NCBI GenBank assembly: GCA_004335835.1
Contig: RWJK01001462.1
Location: 49,318-113,317 of the forward strand
DNA length: 64,000 nt
Origin: Scenedesmus sp. ARA3
Lineage: Eukaryota > Chlorophyta > Chlorophyceae > Sphaeropleales > Scenedesmaceae
Direction of reading: 5' to 3'
The notes beneath the pieces are model-generated. The model was not told where the DNA came from. It did no database searches and saw nothing but the letters and a program-made list of their open reading frames with translations. Position numbers and translations under genes: made by a program. Positions 13,682 to 23,600 of the stretch are shown here, one piece after another (the first letter of the stretch is position 1; the number at the start of each line of letters is the position of its first letter).

Positions 13682-14009
13682 TGCAGCAGCAGCAGCAGCA
13701 GGGCCACGGTATGGCGCTGAAGGCCTTCCAAGGTCCCTAGCTGCACTAGTGAGTCCAGGCAGGGCAAGGCGTGGCACCACTGACAGTGCTGGCAGTGCTG
13801 CACCTGTCACGCCTGCTGGAGTGTTGGGCCAGCTTGCTCGGGGCAGCGTTGTGTCTGCATCACCTGCCGGCAGCAGGCAGCAGCAGCAGCAGGGGGTGAG
13901 GCGCGTGAGTACTGCTAGCAGGGCCAGTGGCAGTGGAGGTGGGGCAGGCAGGGGTGAAGGGGCTGCAACAGGGCTGTCTGTTGGCGCGTGGGACTTCGTT
14001 GGCCAGTGA
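1..14009 (+). CDS. SFI1-like centrin-binding repeat protein (5' partial, 27 exons)
   Basis: Exons: 26(or earlier)-112, 333-457, 642-893, 1038-1253, 1383-1634, 1803-2033, 2250-2424, 2594-2728, 2888-3213, 3365-3497, 3662-3814, 4018-4184, 4472-4637, 4906-5658, 5914-6405, 6568-6744, 6963-7292, 7549-7782, 8031-8201, 8468-8734, 8938-9192, 9666-9956, 10211-10483, 10648-10782, 11131-12072, 12299-12544, 12831-14009. All junctions have GT..AG and compatible phases, giving about 2,720 residues with the stop at 14007. The protein is a long run of alpha-helical repeats with an AxxxW core (AFGAWR, AFEQWKHW, AFTHWKD), like the SFI1 family, whose repeats bind centrin along spindle pole body or basal body filaments. 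Four 33-residue repeats in the 4906-5658 exon show the period clearly. The last two exons encode a Q/S/A-rich, non-repeat tail. Role at basal bodies or centrioles is inferred from the family. The true start lies upstream of the window. The 642 acceptor (after CAAAAAG) is the weakest junction. Confidence 0.87.
4973..5345 (+). repeat. Coding array of 33-residue SFI1 repeats
   Basis: Four successive repeats share the pattern W-[TR]-N-L-H-[LT]-x2-A-x2-AW and are exactly 33 residues apart from tryptophan to tryptophan. This is the centrin-binding repeat spacing of SFI1. The similarity of these four, compared with the more diverged repeats elsewhere in the gene, suggests local internal duplication inside one exon. 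Confidence 0.85.
5731..5814. repeat. Two tandem 42-bp copies inside an SFI1 intron
   Basis: The unit beginning GCCAGAAGTTGCAC and ending TGTCCCCACC occurs at 5731-5772 and 5773-5814 with one mismatch (ACATTG versus ACGTTG). It lies in the intron between the exons 4906-5658 and 5914-6405 and does not touch a splice site. Confidence 0.9.
9295..9717 (+). repeat. Intronic copies of SFI1 exon ends (donor side and acceptor side)
   Basis: The end of exon 8938-9192 with its GTGAGG donor recurs at about 9295-9330. The start of exon 9666-9956 with its CAG acceptor occurs first at about 9544-9597 and then, as the exon used in my model, at about 9664. Both copies lie in the one intron between these two exons, with spacings of about 120-130 nt. 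Confidence 0.85.
10079..11072 (+). repeat. Intronic copies of two SFI1 exon starts with acceptor
   Basis: About 37 nt (CAG acceptor plus GCTGCGCATGAGCG...) at 10079-10115 are repeated at the true start of exon 10211-10483. About 40 nt (CAG plus GTCAGCAAG...) at 11032-11072 are repeated, with changes, at the true start of exon 11131-12072. The 11032 copy runs into a TGA after about 13 codons. Confidence 0.85.
12507..12660 (+). repeat. Intronic copy of SFI1 exon end with donor
   Basis: The end of exon 12299-12544 (TGTGGCTGACAGCATGCGG then CAG/GTGGGT) is repeated at about 12609-12660 inside the following intron. About 50 nt match with a few substitutions, and the GTGGGT donor is kept. Confidence 0.88.
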
Positions 14010-14529
14010 GTGGGTGTGATGCTGCGTAGCATCGCAGATATTGCTGATTCCTTGTGTGTGGTTCGAGCTCGAGCTGCTGCTTGGTAGGGCAGTGGCGTTG
14101 AGGCAACACGTTGCTGGGCAGCGAGAAGCAGCTTTGATGCTGTAGCGAAATTGTGTTGGCATTTGGTGCCTCCATTGCAGAGATGCGGCAAGTGAAACAC
14201 AAATGTTGGTGAGTTGCAGGGTCGAGGACAACTTTAGTAAAAATCTGCGAGTTCGAAAGGCAGCAGATTAGCGAACCTCGGACGGGTTCTAGGGTTTTCA
14301 CATGCTCTGCTCATAGCAAATCGCGATGCCCTCCACCTGATGTCAGTACACTGCGAGCACTGCTGCGAACATTGTGATTGCAGTTACTTCCAACAGGCTA
14401 TCAAAAACTCTGTGCATCGCGGAACTCCAGAGCAATCTACGGCACCTTTGCCACATCTACAATCCAACGCAATGCCTGGCCGAGTTACTCTAAAAGCTGA
14501 CACACGTAGCTCTGCTGCAGCCAGCAGCC

Positions 14530-15763
14530 ATGAGCAAACGAACTTACTGGGGCGCTTTTAGAGACAAGCCGCAGCTGCGGCTTAAGCTGGCCTGCACAAC
14601 GACAGCTCCTGGCGAGCCAGGTAGGCTTTGCTGATTCCTGCACTATTCGTACACTGTCTAGCTCCAACAACACAGGCACGACTTGCGCTGTTGGCAGTTC
14701 AATTGACCGGGTACGTGCAGCCATGCACGCTCTTGCAACACAGGTCCGCTTTAAATAGCTCACTGCTGCTGCTGCTGTTGCTGCTGCTGTTGATGGTTGC
14801 TGCTCGCTCTTCCACACCTGCAGCGCAGTTGAAAGCAGACGAACAGGTGGTGCGTTTGCTGTCTTCACTGGCTGGTGATCTGCCTGAGACAGACGAGTGG
14901 GACCTGAGCGGTCTGCTGGTGGATGGCCAGCCAGTAAGCAGGGCCATTGTCGTGGCCTGGCTCAATGCAGCATACCGCACAGTCTACGCAGCAGATTTTG
15001 AAGCACAGGAGCCAGATGAGGACCCAGCATGCAGTGTAGAGGGCTGTACCTGCTGCTGTCCTTTGCAGATGCCGTTGGTTCCACCACGCCAGTTCTCAGC
15101 GCTTGCTGCTCTCGGCTGCAGAGTCTGCAGCTGCCCGCACAGCTAGGGCAGCAGCAGGTGGCGCTAGACACTGACGGGACCAGCTACTTTTTTGGAGGTT
15201 TCACGCGAATGCTGCTGCAACAGCCAAACCTGATTGAGTATGGAGCACCGATGGCAGCTGCTCCAGACCCTCAGGACGCAGAGCAGCGAAAAGCCTTTCG
15301 AAAGCAGCTGGCAGCACAGACTGAGCAGCTGCTGTGGCTGGCCTACAGGCTGCAGCTGCGGCCTTTAGTGCAGCGCATGCACAGCTGCGTCCGGGCTTTC
15401 GCTTTCAGCACAAAATCAGTGCTGTGTGAATGCCGTGATGCGATTTTCACCCCGCGCGTGCTGGAGGCTGCTGGTGTTGCCAGCCTGCCAGCTGGCAAGC
15501 AGATGCTGATCAACAGTACACTGGGGGAGATGCTGTCACTAGCAGACAGCACTGCTGCTGGACCAGCAAGTCTGCGGCCCATTGGCTTGACGCAGCAGCA
15601 GCAGCAGCCGTTGAAGTTTGATGCAGTGGTCAATTGCAGCACGCTGATCAAGCAGGCTGGTGCCACTGCAGCAGTCGAGCTGGATTTGTTCAATAAATCT
15701 GAGATCAAGATTGGTTCCAAGAGGTTCGCAGTGCAGCTCCGCATTGCCCCATACGAGCAGTGA
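14530..15763 (+). CDS. Unrecognised algal protein, BTB-like in feel; reading frame broken
   Basis: Exon 1 is 14530-14620 (starts MSKRTYWGAF, donor GTAGGC). Exon 2 starts at 14824 in matching phase and reads through DEWDLSGLLVDGQP and a hydrophobic helix to about 15034. Coding then continues convincingly in another frame (LLLSFADAVG onward) to the stop at 15761-15763. Two explanations fit. One is a frameshift at about 15033-15045, from sequence error or a real mutation. The other is an intron 14934-15034 (GTAAGC..GCAG), which restores frame but removes a segment that looks like real protein. The predicted product is about 370-410 residues. I do not recognise the family. The order of segments (acidic start, VVAWLN helix, later ADAVG helix) resembles BTB-type proteins only loosely, so no function is assigned. 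Confidence 0.5.
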
Positions 15764-17246
15764 TCGCGGCACGCTTGCTGCACTCTTGCTATCGCAGCTG
15801 TTGTTGGCGCGTCCACGGCAGGCAATGGCTGGTTGCTCACACATGTACTTATCTGGCAGCTTTTGTTTATGGTCTGCCACATTTTTTTGTACATGCAGTT
15901 TTAATGCCTGTGCTTTGGTTGGATTGCCGCATCTGTCACACTTGCATCACTGATGCACTGCAGGCTGAGCAGGAGGTTTTATTAAACAACACAGGCAGCA
16001 CATTCTCGTCTGGAGTGCTGTGAGCATCATGCACACATGTTGGGTTAGGTTTGTATGTGACTGGTTTAGGTGGTCACCACCTAATGCCACGGTGGCGTAA
16101 CACAAGCTCTGCATATATACACAAGCAATGCTGCGTTTGTCGTGGTGTGCTTGGTTGCCTATTATCATGCGGCGCTTGACTCAACAGAGGCTGCGGTTGC
16201 TGCCCAGCGATCGCGAGGGTCACCATTTGCACAGTTAACATACACTTTGGTGGTGCTGATGGTCCATTTCAAAGGATAAGAGTCTTTTGGTTTGGCTTGC
16301 GTTGACTTTTTGCTGTGCCCAACTTTTCCTGGGGCTCTGCAAACCAACCGAAGTAACACATGCCAGAATGCGGGTGGCTGTATACATCTGCATAGAATAA
16401 CAGATCGCGGCTCTTGTAACCACTGCATATACCACTGGTACAGTAAAGAGTAAAACATGTTTCATCTAAATCAGCTTCATTACATAACTTGAACTGCAGC
16501 AGCATTAACTTCAAACAGCCAGGCTGGCTGTAGCACACCCAAACCATGCGATACGGTAACTGCTGGAAACAACTCCATGGCTAAATCCGCCAACCGCTCC
16601 AGCAGCAAATGACACACCAACTAGATGCAGCTGCGCAACACTAATTGCATGCCAACCACAACAACGTCGCATTGGCAGCAAGGACAACCCGCCACCAAAA
16701 CCACAAACGCACTCCATGCGCTGTGCTTGCTTGCAGCATGCAAGCGCACCACTTGCTAGCAGGCTCTAGAGAACCAAAAGGTGTCACAGCAACAAAAGCC
16801 GGTCGCAAAAGACAGCATTTGCTGTCGCAACAGCATTAAAAGTCATAAACTTGCATTCAGTAATAGGCATGTCACAAGTCAACGTGTGAAAAGCACTGCA
16901 TGATACATACAAGCACGGGGCCACCATCACAAAACGAAAGCAAACATGTGTAGCAGAACGCCGTGCTCTGCTGTCAGAGTGCCACAACACTAGCACAGCA
17001 TAGCCACCCGCCCCATCCCAAACAGTGCTTGCTAGCAGGTTGCAACAAGAACCAAATCAGCTTGTGGCCAGCATGTCATGCCTGACAGCTCCCGCGCAGC
17101 AGCTGCAAAACGACGCACAAAATGCTCATCCCGCCAGCATACTTGTACAGCAGCAGCTCACGCATGCTGCAGCACCATCATTGCAGCTGTTGCCAAACAG
17201 AGCATTGCAGCCGCTCCGCTGCTGCTGCAACTGCTCCACTGCTGCT
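15764..17246. other. Convergent intergenic region
   Basis: This stretch lies between the stop of the + strand gene and the stop of the - strand RSZ gene, so it must hold both 3' UTRs. I see no supported coding exon, RNA gene or mobile element in it. Confidence 0.6.
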
Positions 17247-19973
17247 CTAGCTCCTGCTGCGGTCCCTGTCAGCAGCCCCGCGTGGTGAGGCGCTCCTGCC
17301 GCGCCTAGGAGGCGAGCCTGCGGGGCTGGCCCCCCTGCCATCTGGCGAGCGGCTGTCCCTGCGGCCCTTAGGGGGGCTGGCTGGCGGGCTGGCGCGGCGC
17401 TCCCTGCAGGTGACACGCAGCAGCAACCAGTGAGGCGATGGACAGGTGCGTGATGTGATATGCACAGCTAGACAGGTGCGTGGTCTGATAACCCACACAG
17501 GCCAGCAAATAGCTGCATATACAGCCTGTAGTTGCCTTTGAGTGGAAAGAGAAACAAGGACAGAACCATGTCAAGCAGCAAGGACTGTGTGGGTTTAAGT
17601 CTTGACCTACAGCATACGTTGCTGCTGGCGTGAGCCAGAGGTCAAAGCTCTGACGCACACAGCACTAGCCACATAACAGCAGCACGCTCGCCTGCGAGAT
17701 GGGCTGCCATCATGGCGCTCAGGGCTGTCATCAATCACCAACCCACACAAGCACAGCAGCATATCGCAAGCAGCGTATGCTGCAGACGGCCAAGGCTCTG
17801 ACCAACGCAGTACTTGAAGCGCGATACGACCGTTGATCAAGCGCCCCAACCCCCGTGTAATGAATGAATGTACGTACACTTGACTTTTCCTCGTGCGCTC
17901 ACCTGCGAGGGGGGCTGTCATCGCGGCGCCTAGGGCTGTCATCCCTGCGCCGTGGTGGGCTGTCGTCCCTGCGCCTAGGGCTGTCGCCGCGCCTGCCGCG
18001 CGGGCTGTCATCGCGCCTGCGTGGTGGGCTGCGGTCCCTGCCGCGAGGGCTATCATCACGCCTGCCGCGTGGTGGGCTGCAGCAGCAAGACAGGCGGTGT
18101 GGTTAAGTCGACCTACTTTCAATGGTATAGAGCGAAAGATCGCAAAAGCCAATGACACTGCAGGATCAAAGTGCTACGCAGTGTGTGCAAGGCGGCCGCT
18201 GCCAGTAAGCATACCGCACACAACCAGTGTTGCTGCTTGCTGCTGGCCCACACCATGACACAATGTTGTGCGCCCCAAATGCTCCAGCCCGAATCCTGCC
18301 AGCCTGTGCTATTATACAATCCCCAACCAACCTGTAGCGCCTGCCGCCGCCACCGCCCTCGCGCCTCAGGCGGCAGTCCCTGGCCAGGTGCCCCAGCTCA
18401 TTGCACTCGTAGCACCTGCAGCACAGATTGAGCGCAGAAATAATGCAGCAAGTGGCAGCCAGAGTGCAGATGTCAGAGGGCCATCATCACAACAGTCAGG
18501 TGCTTGCTTGCAGGTGCTTGCTTGCAGGAAACTGCCCTGGCAATCAGAATTCAAACAGAACATGTTCCTGCAACCACGAGCTGGGTGCGGAGGCCTGACC
18601 TGCCACAGCAGATATTTTGAGCACCCTGCTCTGCTCCCTGCTGTCATTCACACTTGCATCATCAAGCACTGCAACAGCCCTGCTGCTGTGACTACAGCTG
18701 TCCTGCAAGCAACCACAGCTGTCCTGCAGGCATCCGCGGCTGTCCTGCAACCACCCACAGCTGTCCTTCAAAGTCCTGCAAGCACCCACGGCTGTCCTGC
18801 AAACACCTGCCATGCCTGCTCACCTGAACTCTCCCCTGGGCTGCCTGGGGGGCCCTCCAAAGTCATCCCTGGCCCTTGCGCCGCCCGGGGGCCTGCGTGA
18901 CAGCTCCACCCTCCAGCCGTTGCGACCTGGCGGCACGAAAGCACCGCATGATGTGTTGCAGGAACCGCATGAAGTGTTGCAGGCACGTCGCAGTGAACAG
19001 CAGGTGATGATCCGCGATCGCGCATGTGGTCGACGAAGCAGCAGGGAGTGGAGACGCACACGGTGGAGATGCGGCGACGCATGAAGAGAGGCGCGCGGCG
19101 TTCTTTGTAGGCAGTTGTAGCGCGGCCGCAGGCGCGCATGGAGGTGCAAGTGTTGGACGACGCAGCGCGGAGGGACGACCACAACGTGTGCAGAGGCCGC
19201 AGAAGGAGACATGGGGGCCTTCTGGGCGCAGTGGAGTGGATGGCTCATGCAGGACGAGGCGTGGCAGCAGGCGCAGAAGACCATGCGAAGAAGAAGACCC
19301 ATGCGTGCAGGCGACAAGCGGCGATGCTGGCTGGCGCTGGGCACGTTCTGGAGGTAGCAGCTGTAGCTGTAGCTGTAGCTGTGGTTGTTGACCGTCCAGT
19401 CGCTGAGCCGCATGTTGGGGGCAACAACTGCTGAAGGGCGGGTCTACTGCTGCTGACCAATGTACTGGGTAGCGTGCCTAGCTCGCCGCAGACGCGCGTG
19501 AAGGCACATGAAGAGACGAGGAGTATGCTGGAAGATGAAGCCCTGGCGAGATCAAGCCGCTGGGGCTGGGGAAGAAGGCTGGGACACTGACAGTAGCGCT
19601 CGAGGCCACCAAACGGGCACCAGACGCAGCGACAAGACGTGCAGCCTCACGATGGGACTCCTGACATACCGTCTCCCCTCTTGCACGCGTCTTCAGCGTC
19701 CCTGATGTCCTCGAACTCGACAAAGGCGAAGCCGGGAGGCTTGCGAGCCACCCAGATAGACCTGATGGCTCCGTACTGGTTGAACTGCATTGCATAAGAT
19801 AGAGTATGCTATAAGTCAAGGGTTGTGCTGCTAGGGTGGTCCACATAAGCGCCCAGCAGCTGGATCGCGGGAAGTCTGCGATAAGGACGTGCCTAGCCTT
19901 GCCAGCGCACCTCATCCTCCAGCTCCCGCTCAGTGATCCCCTCGCGCAGTCCTCCAACATACAGGCGCGACAT
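17247..19973 (-). CDS. RSZ-type SR splicing factor (RRM + CCHC zinc knuckle + RS domain)
   Basis: Exons, in transcript order: 19911-19973, 19670-19784, 18824-18926, 18332-18415, 17903-18076, 17692-17724, 17247-17403. All phases agree and give 242 residues. The N-terminal RRM has RNP2 LYVGGL and RNP1 [10 protein letters not shown], with the family's ITERELEDE and RNGWRVELS segments. Next comes a CCHC zinc knuckle ([14 protein letters not shown]), then an RS domain rich in RRRDDSPRR and SPPR units, ending SRS. This order is diagnostic of the plant RSZ21/RSZ22 group (animal SRSF7 counterpart), which binds pre-mRNA exonic enhancers in the nucleus. The intron after exon 6 has a GC donor (CAG/GCGAGC), while the others use GT. 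The longest intron (18927-19669) interrupts the RRM. Family certainty is high and exon ends are probably exact. Confidence 0.93.
18690..18815. repeat. Minisatellite in RSZ intron 3
   Basis: A degenerate unit of about 25-30 bp built on CAGCTGTCCTGCAAGCA / CACCCACGGCTGTCCTG is repeated four to five times just downstream (on the gene strand) of the zinc-knuckle-side donor of exon 18824-18926. It is intronic and non-coding. Confidence 0.75.
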
Positions 19974-20668
19974 GGTGCTCAGAACTGTCTTGGAGCCGTG
20001 CTGTTGTGTTGGCCGGGCTCTTGAAAGCCACTTCTCAACCCTCGCTGCTGTTCGGTTCAATACAACACACTAGAAACGGTAGATTAAGCAGGACCCTGCT
20101 GCTAACCGCCCATATGCACTGCAGCTGAGCTGCACATCACTCTTTGCTCTCATACTGACAATGCCATGACAGTCCCTGGGACCCTCTGCAGAACTGGTGC
20201 TTTTCGCTCAGTCGCGCGGGTGACTGTGCGATGCCCACATGATACGCTGGTTTCGGGGTGTAGAGCTGCCAGCAGAGCCGGAAGGGGCGAGGCCAGGTTG
20301 AACATGTCGAGATGCACCACCCATCGGATAGCACTGCCTCAACACAAACAACGGCACAGCCGGCTCCTTGCCAGACTGCAGCTACCCAAGCAAGCCAGAC
20401 ACCAGCATTGTGCAACAGGCTGCCAGAAGCGCTGCACACTGTTGCAGCATGCGACATCCAGCACAGCTGACCACGAGACGTGCCAAGCCTCAGCCGGTAA
20501 TGCAGAGCATCTACACACAAATAAAACACACAGGCTGCTGTGCGTGCCAGGCACAAGTGCAACACAACCAAATCAACATGCTCAGTGTGCCAACACCTCA
20601 ACTTGCCGCCGCCGCCCGCCGCCGCAGCAGCAGCTGCTGCTTGCTTCAAATCGCCGCACTGCATCGCC
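19974..20668. other. Intergenic: RSZ promoter and AP-4 beta 3' UTR
   Basis: This lies between the RSZ start codon (19973, - strand) and the AP-4 beta stop (20669, - strand), so it should hold the RSZ promoter/5' UTR and the AP-4 beta 3' UTR. No further gene was seen. A short CCG/GCC-rich tract lies near 20606-20630. Confidence 0.6.
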
Positions 20669-23600
20669 TCATCTGTAGAAGCCCAGCAGTACCGTCTTCC
20701 ACACTGCCACAAACTGCGCCAGCAGCGGCTGCGGCGCGTCGCTCTTGATGGTGACCGTGGCGTGCCTTGAGGCTGTGGCCACCACCATCTCCACCAGGAA
20801 CAGGCACTGACTGGGGCCGTCCTGCGCATAAAAGTAGTACTTGAACATTGGTGCAGCGCCACCGCAGGCCATCGTGTACACATTTGCCTGGCCCACATGC
20901 CCACAGAAGTCCTTGTGGTCATTCGCAGCCAGCGCAGCAAGCGTCGCCATGTTCAAACTGTCCACGTACTGCTCTGCAGGAGCCAGCGCCCGCCAGCGCT
21001 CCTGGAACACCCCAGGCATAAGTTTAAACCCGGGGCTCAGCTGCAACTGCTGCTGCTGCTGCTGCTGCCCGGGGCCATTGCTGCTGCTGCTGCCGCCGCT
21101 GAGTCCACCTAAGCCGCCCATGAGGCTGTCCAAACCCCCGAGACCATCATCATCTAGCAACCCTCCCAACCCTGCTGCTGCTGCTGGCGCTGCTGCTGCT
21201 GCTCCGCCTGCCAATGAAGTCGATGACGGCTCATCATCTCCTAAATCTAGCAGATTTGCCTCCTGCTGCTGTACTGAATCCAGCAGGTTTGTGCTGGTAT
21301 CAACCAGCAGAGCATCCCCGCCATCCGCTGCTGCTGCGCCGCTGCTGCCTGCGCTGCCGGGGGCGTCTGCTGCTGCTGCCCCTCCCGGCGCATCGTATTC
21401 GTCTGCATGCTGTGCATGGTACTGCGCGGACTGCACAAAGGATGAGGCCGGCTGCTGGTAGACGACGCTGAGGGTGTTGAACTCGTCAAAGATGGCCTGC
21501 TGCGCTTCCTGCAGACAACAAACAAGGCGGCGGCAGCGACAGCAGCAGCAGCAGCAGCAGCAGCGTTACCACCCATTCAGCACCATAACCGCAGGGTTGC
21601 TGTTGTCAGAGTGACCCCCAGGAGCAAAATTCAACACAGCAGTGCTGCAGTGCACTTGATCGCATGTTGTGTCACATTTGCAACGTGCCAGGCAGTCTGG
21701 AATTCTGTACAAGCACAGGGATGGTTAAGATTGCGGCCTAAAGGGGCGCAGATGTGGCGTATTATGCTGTTCAAATGGGGGTGGACTCTCTACCCTGCAC
21801 TTCAGGTTGCTAGAGTATGTACACGCACACAGCACTGTTGTGACTCTGCCAATCAGCACTCATGCAACAGTGATAATCAGCACTCATGCACTGTCAGCAT
21901 CCTGTCATCGCCCGCACCTGTGGCAGCTCATCGGTGAAGAAGGGCATGGCCTGCTGCGGCTCATTGGGGTCACCTGCAATGACCAGCTGGGCCGTGCTGA
22001 CGTCCTGCTTCAGCAGCCTGCAGCAGCAACAGCAGCAGCAGCAGCAGCAAAGCTGAATCAAGCCAGCACCTGGACTGCTGTCAGGTGTGCCAGCCCTAGA
22101 TCAGCACAGCCGCCTCTTCACACACAGATGCTTGAGCTCACGCACATGCGCCTATTTCTAGGGTACATGCAGGTCACCACAAGCAAAGGTTGGCCAAACA
22201 CAGACTTCGATCGGCAGCTAGCGCCCCAGTACACTCCTCCTTGCTGTTTCCGGGAGCCCATCCTTGTCACTACAAACATCTGTATCACAAACATCTGTAT
22301 TAATCGCCTGAACAGAATCACCTGTAGTACAGCAGTGCACGATCGTGCACGTCCTGGTCGCTGTCATTCAGGCCTCCAGCAAGGCAACCACCCCACTTGA
22401 CTGTTCAACTCCTACAAACAAACACCCAATTCAACTGCCTGGCACCCACCTGTAGTACAGCAGTGCGCGATCGTGCACGTCCTGGTCGCTGTCATTCAGC
22501 CCACCAGCAAGGCACGCCCCCAGCAGCTTGCGGCTCTCCCCAGGCTTCTTGAAAAATAGCTTGGCAGCAGCAGTCAGCAGCGCCAGCTTGACTGGCTGCG
22601 GCTCGCTGCCAAACGCTTCGACCAGCGGCTGCAGCAGGTACGGCGCGGCTGCAAAGGCAGTGCAACGAGGCGGTACAGCAAGGCAGTACAGCAAGGCAGT
22701 ACAACAAGGCAGTACAAGGCAGTCAGCAGCGCTAGCTTGACCTGCAGCGGCTCAATGCCAGAAGCATGCGCAAGAGGCCGCAGCAGGTCCGGCGCGGCTG
22801 CAGGGACACGAAAAACAAGCGCAATACCACAGCGACGTTTACAGCAGCAGGCAGTAGCCAAGGATGCAATGCACAATCGCCCACCACTCACTGTCTATGG
22901 ATCCACAACAGCGCTGCGCTAGCTGTCAAGCAGAGAAACTCTCATCAAGCACCAACAGCTATGAGCGTGCAACCTGTTGCACAACCGTCTACCATTGTGT
23001 GTGAACAGGCACTCACTGTCTATGTGCTGCCCGAAGTGCCCCAGGATCCACACCAGCGCTGCGCTAGCAGTGACAGCCTCATCAAGCATTAAGAGCCGAG
23101 GTGCATGAGGAGAGGGGAGATGCCTGTCACTGTTTGAGGAAGCACTCACTGTCTATGTGCTGCCCGAAGTGGCCCAGGATCCACACCAGTGCTGCGCGGG
23201 CCTCAGGGTCAGCCACGCCTGAGGGCCTGATGTCACCCATGCTGAACACCTGCAGCACAGCACAGCACAGCAAGCCGCACGGTGACAATAATGTAAGATG
23301 GGCACTGCGTGTGGGGAGAAGCGCTGCAGTATGTATATGTAGTGTGCAGTGTCCAACTAAACGCATAGAGTATGCAGTGGTACAGTACGCTCTGGCTCGC
23401 CCAGGTCGGGGTACTGCCTGAGCAGGTGTTGAGCTGCACCAGCGTCTCGGCCACAACCTTGAAGTAGATGGGAATCACAATTATTACGCCTGTGGTGCCT
23501 TGGTACACAATTGTAATGCTGTTGAAGGACTAGCGCCTGCTGCATCGGTGGCGGCCTTAGGTGCGGCGGCAGCTGCAGCTACAGAGATTGGACTTGTTAC

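Noticed and set aside
13198..14200. Long - strand frames rich in Leu/Cys/Ala
   Set aside because: These are antisense to the CAG-rich tail exon of the SFI1-like gene. Triplet tracts leave all frames open.
20841..21461. A 206-codon + strand frame
   Set aside because: It is antisense to the AP-4 beta appendage exon, whose protein matches the family.
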